Source: Diogma glabrata
Taxonomy: Eukaryota > Arthropoda > Insecta > Diptera > Cylindrotomidae
Assembly: GCA_963693315.1 (NCBI GenBank)
Contig: OY856187.1
Span: 79,930,796-79,994,795, forward strand
Length of the DNA: 64,000 bases
Reading direction: 5' to 3'
Shown: in pieces, positions 22,801-32,300 of the stretch
Layout of the letters: each line of letters opens with the position of its first letter
Position numbering within the stretch: the stretch's first letter is position 1
Position numbers and translations under genes: made by a program
The notes under the pieces: generated by a model
Databases searched by the model: none
What the model was told of the DNA's origin: nothing
What the model saw: the letters and a program-made list of their open reading frames with translations, nothing else

Positions 22801-23449
22801 ACGTTCGGCCAATCATAATGTTACCCCCGAAGTCATTGTTAGCTGACTCAATCATCACAGGTGAATTTTGGTCACTTTTATTTAGTAGCTTAGTCCATAT
22901 GATCTTCTCAGATTTTGCCGGGATCTCAGTTGGTCCATCACTAATAACACGGACCTCAGCATTGTCGTTGGTGGCGTGTAGCACTATTTCTGTGTTCCCA
23001 TATCTCAGTACGTGGCTCCCCAGATCTAATATAAAATTGTATTCTTTCATGAAGTCAAGCCCAATTATGCACTCATCTTCTATATCTGCCACAATAAATC
23101 GGTGCCTAAATGAATTTCCTCCAAGGTGAACTTCTTGGTCGCTTTCTCCATGAACTAGAACTGTTTCACCTGTAGCTGTTTTTAGGGTGAACCGTCTTGC
23201 TGTATCGATCTGACTATAATGAACCACATCTGGACGCACTATCGATCTTGAAGCACCTGTGTCCAAAGTCAACATGCACGATTTGCTTCCAACGGTTGCC
23301 TCTAGGACTAGACTACTATTTTCTCTTTTTACTTGGGATACCACCAATGTAGGGCATTGTAATTGAGCCAGCTTTCGCCCTTCAAAACTGGCACAATCTA
23401 GTTTCCCGAATCCGGAACGCGGCCTCTGTCTTCCTGGCATGGCTCCCAT
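19802..23449 (-). CDS. pol: Gypsy Pol: protease, RT, RNase H, integrase
   Basis: The open frame of 1215 codons is in the -1 frame relative to gag and overlaps it by 52 nt. Translation probably enters by frameshift at 23401-23407 rather than at its first ATG. The retropepsin has LDTGAS at about residue 62. The reverse transcriptase spans about 340-510, with LDLKSGYWQ and the YLDD box at 478-481. RNase H begins with TDAS at 626-629. The integrase has an HHCC zinc finger (H860/H867, C897/C900). Its catalytic triad is D929, D989 and E1025, with the D,D35E spacing kept. A C-terminal LYNPRR segment may be a small SH3-like or chromatin-contact region. No inactivating change was seen. Copies of itself are made through an RNA intermediate in cytoplasmic particles. 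Confidence 0.95.
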   Translation of the reverse strand: MGAMPGRQRPRSGFGKLDCASFEGRKLAQLQCPTLVVSQVKRENSSLVLEATVGSKSCMLTLDTGASRSIVRPDVVHYSQIDTARRFTLKTATGETVLVHGESDQEVHLGGNSFRHRFIVADIEDECIIGLDFMKEYNFILDLGSHVLRYGNTEIVLHATNDNAEVRVISDGPTEIPAKSEKIIWTKLLNKSDQNSPVMIESANNDFGGNIMIGRTLVAAKEGVVPVQLINFSNKRVIINHGEEIAKCSTIKEIISCQEEQKIFMQRNNPALAAILQDLSKRMNPAEFKEIKRVLTKMSSVFSTGDEDVGRTNIVRHRINTGNAHPIRQPPRRLPLAKHEEVQGMLDKMKSDGVIRPSKSPWSSPVVLVRKKDGSARFCVDYRKLNEVTIKDSYPLPRIDDTLDTLSGAKWYSTLDLKSGYWQVEMHPEDRRKTAFSTGNGLWEFNVMPFGLCNAPATFERLMECVLHDLTWKACLVYLDDIIIMGRNFEEHLMNLEEVLRRISNANMKLNPVKCNLFHKEVKYLGHIITEHGVRTDPEKIDAVKNWPVPKNVHELRSFLGLCTYYRRFVENFANIAKSLHKLTEANTKFLWTTECNEAFCSLKEKLCNTPILAYPESGKMFILDTDASNVGTGAVLSQKIGDDEKVVAYFSKVLSKPERNYCVTRKELLAIIKAMKHFHKYLCGQPFLIRTDHAALKWLLQFKFPEGQAARWIEILQNYDFKVEHRKGRIHGNADALSRRPCIEECKSCSRTEGNEAMKVNQIKFQTPDDWCTKAMKREQLEDPAMAPILKWKTEGRRPEWKEVAPLSTEVKCYWAQWDSLFMDNGILKRKWESADGKKVLEQLVLPSSRVEEVLGKLHGSISGGHLGVNKTLAKVRERFYWVRYRTDVEQWCRRCDTCAASKGPKTRTRGEMQQYNVGAPMERIAIDIAGPFPETTKGNKYIMVVIDYFTKWPEAYAIPNQEAVTVGETLVNEWVCRYGTPLELHTDQGRNFESQLMEELCRTLCIRKTRTTPMNPQSDGMVERFNRTMEEHLSKVVEANQRNWDKDLPLFLMAYRSAVHVTCETPANIMFGRELHLPSDIEFGIPGGLVSTKTDYVGQLREKMNKIHQQVRDHIKIASDKMKTRYDINANSGGFQEGELVWLYNPRRTKGRSPKLQPDWEGPYKIIKRINDVIYRIQKGPRTKMKVIHLQRLAPCQGNSTNAISDIVRDEQN

Positions 23450-24705
23450 TTACATTCTCTTCGGATGTGCCCCAACTTCCCACAGTTCCAGCATCTTACT
23501 CTGCTAGACCTGCTTCGTTGATTTTGCTCAGGCTTATCTCCCAGACTTTTGACACGCATGATCACTTCCTCAAGCGCTGCTTTTAGAGGTTCTTCAGCAA
23601 CTTCCATCTGACGTACTCTATCTGAGCCATACGCTCTTTTTCCAGCTTCCATCTGCAGGGCCAATGCTAAGACTTCCGCGGGTAGTTTCTTTCCACTTAG
23701 ATACAGCTGATTTCTCATTTGTACATCTCGAAGAGCATTGATAAATGTATCAGCTGCCAGTTCGTCTCGGTGTTCCGCGTTATGGTTTGGATATGACAGA
23801 TTTACCAGTCTCACAATGTCAGCCTCTAGTTCTTGCAAAGTTTCGCTGACTCCTAGTTTCCGTGTTTTGAGCTGCATGCGATGGAGAGCTTGCATATGAC
23901 TTTCGCCATATCTTACTTCTAAGGCCTCCATTATCTTGCTGTAATCACGCTCTGTCGCTGATAGTGTTTGCAAAATTTCAGCAGCAGGTCCCTTCAATGC
24001 CAATATAAGCGCATTTGCTTTTTGCTGGTGATCAACCCCAGTTGTTGCTATCTCAAATTGCATCTTAAATATCTGGTACGATGTAGATCCATCAAATACG
24101 GGTGTTTTCACTCTAGCTGGAGCTGAAGTAGTTGATGGATTGATTATGTTACCAGACTTCATTTGTGCTATTTCTTGGCGGATTTTACTCGAAAGATTGC
24201 GTAATTTCTCTTCATGTTCTTCGGTAACTTTCCGCAGCTCCCTTTCCATGTTGTTGATTTTAACCTCCGCACTGGATATACGTGACTCGATTACTTCAAG
24301 TAGTTGTTGTTGATCTAGTTTTTGTTGGGCCATCAGGTCAGCAAGTTGTCGTTGTTGATCTACTTTTTGTTCTGCTGCAGGTTTTTCTTGTCGGGCCATC
24401 ATATCAGCAAGTTGTTGTTGTTGATTGTTTCCTTGTTTGGTTATCATATCAGCAAATTGTTGTTGTTGCTGTGCCATCATTTCCTTCATCAACGCAATCC
24501 TCGGATCAATCGCTGGAGCATTCTGAACCGGAGCTTCTTCCTGCTCTATTTCTACGACCTCTGTGTTTTGGCCTGCTTCTTCTAAAACTTTACGCAGCCG
24601 GAATGCAAGTTCTGCCTTCGTTCCATGGATTGGAGCATTCCTTTTCTTCAACTCATCCTTCAGCTGGGTCTGGCTGAGATCACTAATATTTACTGTCTTG
24701 ACCAT
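23398..24705 (-). CDS. gag: Gypsy Gag with N-terminal SAP domain and CCHC knuckle
   Basis: 435 aa from the ATG at 24705, the first after the primer-binding site. The open frame runs further up into the LTR, but the start MVKTVN fits the transcript layout. Residues 8-45 look like a SAP motif (LSQTQLKDELKKRN, then GTKAELAFRLRKVL), a DNA/chromatin-binding helix pair. Residues about 80-185 are glutamine-rich with repeats of QQLADMMARQ type and a likely coiled coil. A capsid-like region follows (VFDGSTSYQIFKMQFE). The C-terminus has one zinc knuckle, CWNCGKLGHIRREC. The frame ends in TAG at 23398-23400, directly after a GGGAAAC heptamer. Gag forms the particle that carries the RNA; a SAP domain here is unusual. 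Confidence 0.93.
   Translation of the reverse strand: MVKTVNISDLSQTQLKDELKKRNAPIHGTKAELAFRLRKVLEEAGQNTEVVEIEQEEAPVQNAPAIDPRIALMKEMMAQQQQQFADMITKQGNNQQQQLADMMARQEKPAAEQKVDQQRQLADLMAQQKLDQQQLLEVIESRISSAEVKINNMERELRKVTEEHEEKLRNLSSKIRQEIAQMKSGNIINPSTTSAPARVKTPVFDGSTSYQIFKMQFEIATTGVDHQQKANALILALKGPAAEILQTLSATERDYSKIMEALEVRYGESHMQALHRMQLKTRKLGVSETLQELEADIVRLVNLSYPNHNAEHRDELAADTFINALRDVQMRNQLYLSGKKLPAEVLALALQMEAGKRAYGSDRVRQMEVAEEPLKAALEEVIMRVKSLGDKPEQNQRSRSSRVRCWNCGKLGHIRRECKWEPCQEDRGRVPDSGN
23401..23407 (-). promoter_or_regulatory. Probable -1 ribosomal frameshift site (GGGAAAC)
   Basis: In the gag frame the sequence reads tcG GGA AAC TAG, an X XXY YYZ heptamer immediately before the gag stop. A one-base backward slip continues as CTA GAT TGT, which is the pol frame (LDC). 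The position and frame relation fit a Gag-Pol programmed frameshift exactly. A downstream RNA structure was not worked out. Confidence 0.85.
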
Positions 24706-24717
24706 TGTTTCAATAAT

Positions 24718-24733
24718 CCCACTTCTGACACCA
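24718..24733 (-). other. Gypsy primer-binding site for tRNA-Leu
   Basis: On the minus strand TGGTGTCAGAAGTGGG lies one base inside the 5' LTR. It is complementary to the 3' end of an insect-type tRNA-Leu including CCA (CCCACTTCTGACACCA). Confidence 0.85.
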
Positions 24734-24734
24734 C

Positions 24735-25410
24735 TGTAACGACTCTTCGTTGGTTCTTTTAGATTATTGAACAAACACGACAGTAAAAGACAGATCTTTA
24801 GTTAACAGAATCTCAAACTTTATTTGTCATCAAATTACAGCAGCTTCCGTTTTTCCTTACAATAAATTCCAGGGTCTCCAATTTATGTACACTAAACTTC
24901 ACCGCTTTTCCACCATTTGAATCAATAATATTCGGAATCGTAAAATCTGTATTTACCATTCCACCAAGTTCAGATTCTTTCACTATTAGTACCCAGGCTC
25001 AAGTACCACCGATTATTCCTTAAACTTGCGAATATTTATAAACACTTTTAATTGCAAAAGTAAAACTGACTATCTGATATTTTTGTTTGCTTATTTATAT
25101 CGAAAAATAAATAAATCAAAACTTCTATAATCCACTAGAAATCAATACTACGTAGTCCGTACATCTGAAATAGGCCACACCTGTTTTCATTCATACTTGC
25201 ATTTGTATTAGCGAACTCAAATTTAATTTATGCAAAATGTATTAGGTAACTCCTTTTAATTCATTAATGTAAACATTTGTATAACAAATTTAATTTACAT
25301 TAATTTATGCAATACAATTTGCAATACAAGTAAAAGATTGGAAAAGGAGTTAACTTTTAATTAATGAATGAGTAAATAAAATTAACCCATTCTGGACGAA
25401 GTTTATTACA
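24735..25410 (-). repeat. 5' LTR of the Gypsy element
   Basis: 676 bp, nearly identical to 19115-19790. It should contain the element promoter for transcription leftwards. Confidence 0.95.
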
Positions 25411-25539
25411 ATATAATTATTTAATATTACAATATAATTATATAACAAATTATTTTTGTACATAATATGTTATTTCATGTTATATTGTATATTCTATCTC
25501 AAGTTTTAGGTTTTGTTAACTGTGGGTGCATAATGTGCC

Positions 25540-26275
25540 CCTTCATATTATTGCTAAACAATTAGAGATATAAGTAAAGCCACGGTTACTGATTAGACTT
25601 TTTGTCATGAAGTAGTGTATGATCCTTAAAAAGGAAAAAATCGAAGGAGAGGGGAAAACGGTGCAGATATATCAATCGAAATTCTGAAAAAGGAAGTATA
25701 TAAAGGCCACAAAGTGGAAGGACAGTGGGTAAGTTTATGTTAAACTAAAATTAACAAAATTATAAAAAACATATTTTAAATATTTATTTAGGTATTCGGA
25801 GGAATAGAAGAAGATACTGGTAAAGTTTAAATGGTGCCAGTATAAAAACGGGATTTGGCCACACTTGCGCCGATAATTAAAGAGTGGGTTCTGCCGGGAA
25901 CCACTATTATCTCTGACTATTGGAAGGCTTATGATTGCCTTGGGGATGAGGGATTCATCCATCTTAAGGTGAATCATTCGTTAAATTTTGATGATGAGCT
26001 TTTACAACACGATTTCGATTAATTATAAAATTATTCTATTAATAAAATTATATTTACCAAAATCGTTCGATAATTTTGTTTTATTTTTGTTAATTTTGCT
26101 AGCCATATTTGAGCTTTTTTTGTATGAAATATTTTTTTTTCAAATGCTCATATCATTTTTTTTTAAGTGTTTCCGCACTTTTATTTAATCAATATTCAAT
26201 AATTACTTGTTTATACTTAAATAAATAATTAAAAATTAATTTTTTTTTATGAATAGCTCCTAAACTAGGATACGG
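25540..26275 (+). mobile_element. Merlin (IS1016-type) DNA transposon relic
   Basis: A decayed transposase reads KGHKVEGQWV up to 25725, then an apparent short intron (gtaagttt to ttatttag, about 25726-25790). It resumes as FGGIEEDTG, and after two stops as LAPIIKEWVLPGTTIISDYW followed by KAYDCLGDEGFIHLKVNHS (to about 25985). This is the DDE core of the IS1595/IS1016 group, whose eukaryotic members are called Merlin. The likely right terminus tttatgaatagctcc is near 26245-26262; a second copy of that end lies at 18017-18235. The left end was not found and may have been lost beside the Gypsy LTR. Confidence 0.78.
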
Positions 26276-26301
26276 CCTCAATTGATAATAATTAGTTACA
26301 T

Positions 26302-29300
26302 TTAATACTTTTGTAGCTGCGTTTTGGTATTTGATTGAATCTTTTGTAATTTTTTTAACTTTTTATCAAAATAATTATCAAAACATACTATTAAAGCAAT
26401 TATCAAATAGTATATTACTTCAGCAAAACTTAAAATGGAACAACCCATAAATAATCCCGCTATACCACCAAATGCCACAATCAAATCCAACCAATCAAAT
26501 ACAACATCAGTCCTATATTTCACCATTGTAGCAGATTGAAAATGAATATCGATGACATCCTTTGCCTGGCTTTTGTCGCTAAAAAATTAAAAAATTTGAA
26601 AGATAATATTTACATACATATATTAAAAACATATATATTTACTCATACTCAATTGGTGCTCCATCGCTAGCATAATTTATACGATCACATTCAGGAAAAC
26701 ACGAACAATTTAAACCTTCTTCAGCTGGTGAAAAATATATATTTCCCTCCGGGGGTTTGAGATAATTCAAAATGGGGTCGTATTGATTTAAACACATCAT
26801 TCCATTGATATTACAACTGGGATAATTTCCTATAATTATGAAAATATAGTTAAACTAAAATGTATTAGGTAGTGCTTCAGCTGGTAGTTTTGAAAAAAAA
26901 TTTAGAAAAACTTCAAAAAATTAGAATAGTATATATACCTACAGATGACATAGTTGAAAATCAAGGTCACAAAACAATTTAAATATACATAATCGTAATG
27001 AAATACAAAACAAAATTATATTCAACCTCAACCTAGAAGGGATTATTTTATATTAGACTGCGATAATGTAAACTTATAATTGAATTTATATTACGATAGT
27101 GTAAAGAGTTTCAGTGGAATGTGGATTATGTTAAATGAAAATAATTGTAACCGAAACGCTCTGGCGTTAATATAAAACGTGTAAATAGCAGTAAAATAAA
27201 ATTGCGTTTTGTAAATAAAGTTTTAAAAGTGTTATTTACTAGAAATATCTTGTTTATTATTTTGGATATGTATACATATTGGGACGATAATAGAATACGA
27301 TAGAATACAACCCAATAGAACATCTTTCGAAAAAATATTCTTTAGAGAAAATAGTTCCATTTAAGAAATATAAAAATACCTAAATCTATAAAGAGAATCG
27401 TTACAATACGTTACAATATATATTAGACCACCCAGAAAATCATTTTTGCCTCGGATTTTAAACGATTAGGCTTATATATGCGTATTGGGTCCCATAAAAT
27501 AAAAAAAGTTGAAAATTGGGGCGACCAACCTAGTAAACAACTTGCGCTCGCGCATTGTTGACCCAAATTATCGACTTCAGCTTCAATACCTCGTTTCGCA
27601 TTTAAATTTTATGATGTTTATATTTTTATGAGTTTTGCCGGCTTAAATTAAAAAAATCGAGCTACCCTATCGAAAACATCGAAATAGGGAAAATACATCG
27701 TACATCAAATTACTATTTTTTTTGCTTAATACAGAGGCTATATTTTAGTTTAAGCATAGAATTCGAAATTCAGTACTCTACATTTTCGACTTAAAATTTT
27801 ATTTAGAATACGACGGAATTTTTAAAATTTCAAAATTGGGCGATATTTGAAAAGTCAACCGCCATTCGCCATTTCGCTTCTTAAAAATTTGACATTAGAT
27901 TCGAAATCAACGACCCTTACAATAAAAGTCCCTAAGACCACGTCTTTTCTCCGTTGGACCAGTTCCTAGATGCTCAAAACAAAACAAAAATAAATCGAAA
28001 GAAGAAAAAAAATGATAGAAGATTTTTCGAAATCTTGATTTTAAAGTTTTAACCCTTAAAATAAGGGTGAAAACTACCCCCAAAAAATTTAAAAATATTT
28101 TGATCGTAATCTCTGGTCAAAATCCTAACAAAATTATATTTCTCCGTTTTTTCTGTCGCACCCATTTTCCTACAAAATTCACAAGTTTGTGCCCGAAGCA
28201 AAAAAATCGAGTTTCTTGAGCGTCACTGACGGCCACATTTAATCCGCCATATGACTCTAGATTCTTCACTGACACCTCCAAAAGCCAGTCGCATTAAATT
28301 TAATAAAACATTTTTTTTAATTTTTCGGTCGACCATATATTGGAGCCGCCATTTTAAATTTCGAAAATCTAACAGCGAATTTGTGATACTCGCTTATCTA
28401 AACTATCATGTGTACATAAAACAATATCACACCAAGTTAATGTATAACCATACAAACAAATAATACATAAACAATTCTTACCACTCGGAAACATATAATC
28501 AACGGTACAATTGCAAAATTTTATCAAATGTCGTTGACGACAGTCTGAAATACAATTCGGTTGTAAATACTTGAAGCCCTGAAATGTAGAAACTTCAGCC
28601 TCAGTTTCGAGAGGTAGAACACACTGTCGTTCAAGATAAGATAAACTATAAATCCGAGACGCCGCATACGAATATGTTGGTTTAATAACAACCGATGTAG
28701 TTGTTCCACTTGGAATTAAAACACCTGCCGTCGGCCATTCTGCTGGATCATGAATAATAACCTGAACAAAAGATCGTTTTTGTATTGATTTTAATTAATT
28801 TTTATTACTTACAATATAGCCATGATCATCTTTCGTACTATTCGATTTAAGATGTGTATTCGTATTATTAAAAGTTAAACGTAGGCCAGACCAATCACCA
28901 TACGAAGAAGTTCGCCAGGGAAATGGCTCTGTATGATTTGATTCATTGAAGTTTTCACTAACTAGTGAATTGAAAGAATAACATAAACCATATTCAGATT
29001 TTTGTTTAACGAAAATTGAACAACACGGAAAATATTTATTACGCCACCAACAACTTGCAAAAAAAAGTTCTTCGCAAGTAGGTGCAAGCTGAAATGAATT
29101 ATTTATTGCATTTTATTATTTTCATCGTAAATTAAAACTTTTATTTACCATTTCGGTTAATTCCGTGATATTAATATGTTCTAATTTTTTTAACGAACGA
29201 GTTTTTAGTATATCGAATTCTTCAAACGATCCAAACTCTAACCTATCCAATGTGCTTACAAATAGATTGAAAGTCATTAAAACATCCTCGTTCGTTTCAT

Positions 29301-32300
29301 TTGGTAGAAAGCTGAAATGAAAAGGGCTGATTAAACACATTGTTTGGTTAATGTTTCAAGATTCTTACAAATTTTTGGCTTCTTCAAATTTTAACCAATT
29401 AACTCGATGGTGATCACAAACGGTTACAGCTGGGAATGAGATTTCTGAAATAGCATATATAACACTCTCGATTACTGTTGACATTGGACTAGTTGAAAAT
29501 TTTGATTGTGCCTTAAAACAAAGGACGGAGACTCCAACAATTGCGATTCCCAAAAGAATCATCCATGTTAATCTATAACAAAATTAAGAAACTATTAAAT
29601 CTAAATTGATAGACATATGTCAGCATATCCATTCATGCTGATATGTCAAGAGTTTACTGAAAAGCAAAATCTATGGGAACAAAAACAAAATGTTTAATTA
29701 TGGAGAAGTCGAAAGGGAATATTAAACTCCTAGGTATATCATATTTCCAGGTATAGGTAAATCAATCAAATTAAACAGAGAGTCTCTAACGGTGTTAACG
29801 TGGTGCGTTACTGGATATGGTGCTATAAACCCCTGATGTTTCCGACTGGTGTAGATTCTTCAACTCAGCCGCGGTAACAATAGAACAGAACATTTGCAAC
29901 TGTTCTGAACATTCTTGGCTCAGATACCAACGTGATGTTAACACTCCCACTTTCACAAGACGTAACTCCAATTTTGCAAAGGCAAAATTTACGAAGAAAA
30001 CATAAGAGTGCAATCCAGGTATTCTAAGGTCCATGTATATCATTCTAGATGAAATTCGTGATCTGGACAACCTACGCTGAACCAAGCAATTTTATAGATT
30101 GATTTCATTGTTGACATACAAGTAGTATACGTGAAATACAAACTACGTATTTTTTCGAAAAATTTTAAAGTGTTAAATAGGTTAGCTGGGCAGCGCTCCT
30201 ATATGGAGTATAAACGCTACAATAAAAATATTAAATAAGGATGCCAAGACGACAATCATTTAACTCGAGAATGCAGCTTACTGCAATCACACGATTGGAA
30301 ATTGATCATTTGAGTTGAGGGAGTTGTGCACTATTATTTTTCTAGATCATTTAATAAAATGCAACACCATTTTGAAGAAATAGAAAAATTTCTTATAATT
30401 AAAATTTGCTAGACTAAAATTTGAGTTAAATATTTGAAATCAGCATAATTCAAATTCATTGGGTTTGAATTCAACATGAAATATACGAAAATGTGTTTCA
30501 TGAATAAATTGAAGTTTACTCAGAGAAACTTAAAACATGCTTTTGAGTTAATACATTCAAAAATGATTCTCTAAGGTAAATTAGTTTAACAAATCACAAA
30601 AATCCCAACTATAATTCAAAATTCTACTCAAATTTCAGTCTAGTGAATTATAATTTTAAAATTAGAAAATGGTAAAATACCCATTTTTCGTATGCAGGGT
30701 GTACTGACTTAGTTCCGACTGTAATAGAGAGAAAAAATACTGTCATTGCGCCGAGAAAATGGGGTCTCGGCACTAATTCAATTCAAACTGAAATAGCGCA
30801 AAGATGAAATTTTCAGTTTCATTACACTGACATAGTGCCGAGAGTCAAAAACCTCGGCGTTATGTTAGAAAATTTTAAATTGAATATCTCGGTGCTAATT
30901 CAGTTTCAAATGTATTAGTGCCGAGAGTTGAAATCTCGACGCTATTACAGAAATTGTTTAAATTGAGCTCTCGGCGGTATTTCAATTTAAATTGAATTAG
31001 TACCGTAAGGCATAAATCATGTTTGAACAAAAATTTTGAGCACATTCACACACACCTATAAATCTTTTTTAAGATTATTTTTTACATATAGTTATGAGGA
31101 GTAATGTACGCAGAAAAATGTAAGCATAGAAAGAACCGAATATTTATTTTCAGCTGCGAATAGAGATTTATTTAGAGATTTATATAATTTGTATATGATC
31201 AATATATTCGTAGTTTCCCCAAAAATACGAAACAAAAAATTCTCAGAATGGTTGCATACATTATATGTAAATATAAGAAAAATATATCAGAAGAAACAGA
31301 AACCAAACGGTGTATAGTAGAATTTTTTTGAAATTTGTTTGTTATGCGCATATTGTTTGCACATTCAGTGTCTCGATTAAAATATTAAAAAAAAACTATT
31401 GGGGTCCCATTGAAATGGACAAAAAAAACGCATAAAATTAATAAATTACTATTGAAGTTCAACCAATTATAATAGAAAACCAAAAACTAGTAAAAATATT
31501 AATGATTTTGTAGGCAATGTAACAAAATTTTGATAATTAAAAATAATTATAATAAAAATAGCGACGCCTATGGAAACAAATATCACAACAAACAAATGGA
31601 ACGAATTAGAAGTAGAGATTTAACTAATATAATTGTTTTGAAAACAGATTTATCCCAAAATAAATAATACATCTCTGTTTTACTTTTTGTCTCATCTTTT
31701 ATCTTTTGCTGCGTCCTATCTGTCAAAAATTCGCTGGCAAAAAAATTCTACTATACACATATATTAAAATTTGTTGACATTTTTTTCCTTTTAAGAATTA
31801 TTTGTGGAAGATAGACAAAAATAAATAGTTACTTTTAAATGAAATGAAATACAATCAAAATCTTATATATTAATACGCTAAAAAAAAACTTTGTACAGCC
31901 TAAGGCTTTTTTATTCGAATTTTGATTCATTTCAAATTTTCACTGCTAACTGATATTAGTGTAACTTAGATTTTAAAGATTTTTGGGATTTTTCGGATCA
32001 TAAATAAAAAAGTTATAGACGAATTAAAATGTATTTTTGAATTTAACGGCCTCCCACATACAATATGAAAATGGAATTGCTCAAGTATATACTTTTTTTT
32101 CACAAAAACGATTTTATTTATTTAGCGTATGGTTTTTTGTGTGACACATTAAAAAATTAAACTTAAAAATAGGTAGACTCTTCTATGAAATCTACCTAAA
32201 ACAATACATGGATACACATTAAATGAACTTACAATCGATTTGATTGCGTGTCTTTTAAGTAAATTAAAAAGTAAAATATTTGAACATTGGGCAGTACATT

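Larger units (their letters stand above)
19115..25410 (-). mobile_element. Near-intact Ty3/Gypsy retrotransposon
   Basis: The 6296-bp element is bounded by two 676-bp LTRs and a 4-bp duplication ATAT (19111-19114 and 25411-25414). The LTRs differ at only two sites seen by eye: an a/c near 19293 versus 24913, and a g/a near 19498 versus 25118. The insertion is therefore young. It has a tRNA-Leu primer site, a polypurine tract, a complete gag and a complete pol, and no env frame. All pol active sites are intact, so it may be competent or have been so very recently. Confidence 0.95.

Noticed and set aside
23447..23449. Independent start of Gypsy Pol at its first ATG
   Set aside because: The frame overlaps gag and carries an in-phase GGGAAAC heptamer at the gag stop, so frameshift entry explains Pol better.
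24282..24677. Plus-strand open frames opposite Gag
   Set aside because: They are antisense shadows of the glutamine-rich part of Gag.
19115..25410. Endogenous retrovirus (errantivirus) with env
   Set aside because: Pol ends 12 bp from the 3' LTR and no third open frame exists, so this is an env-less Gypsy element.
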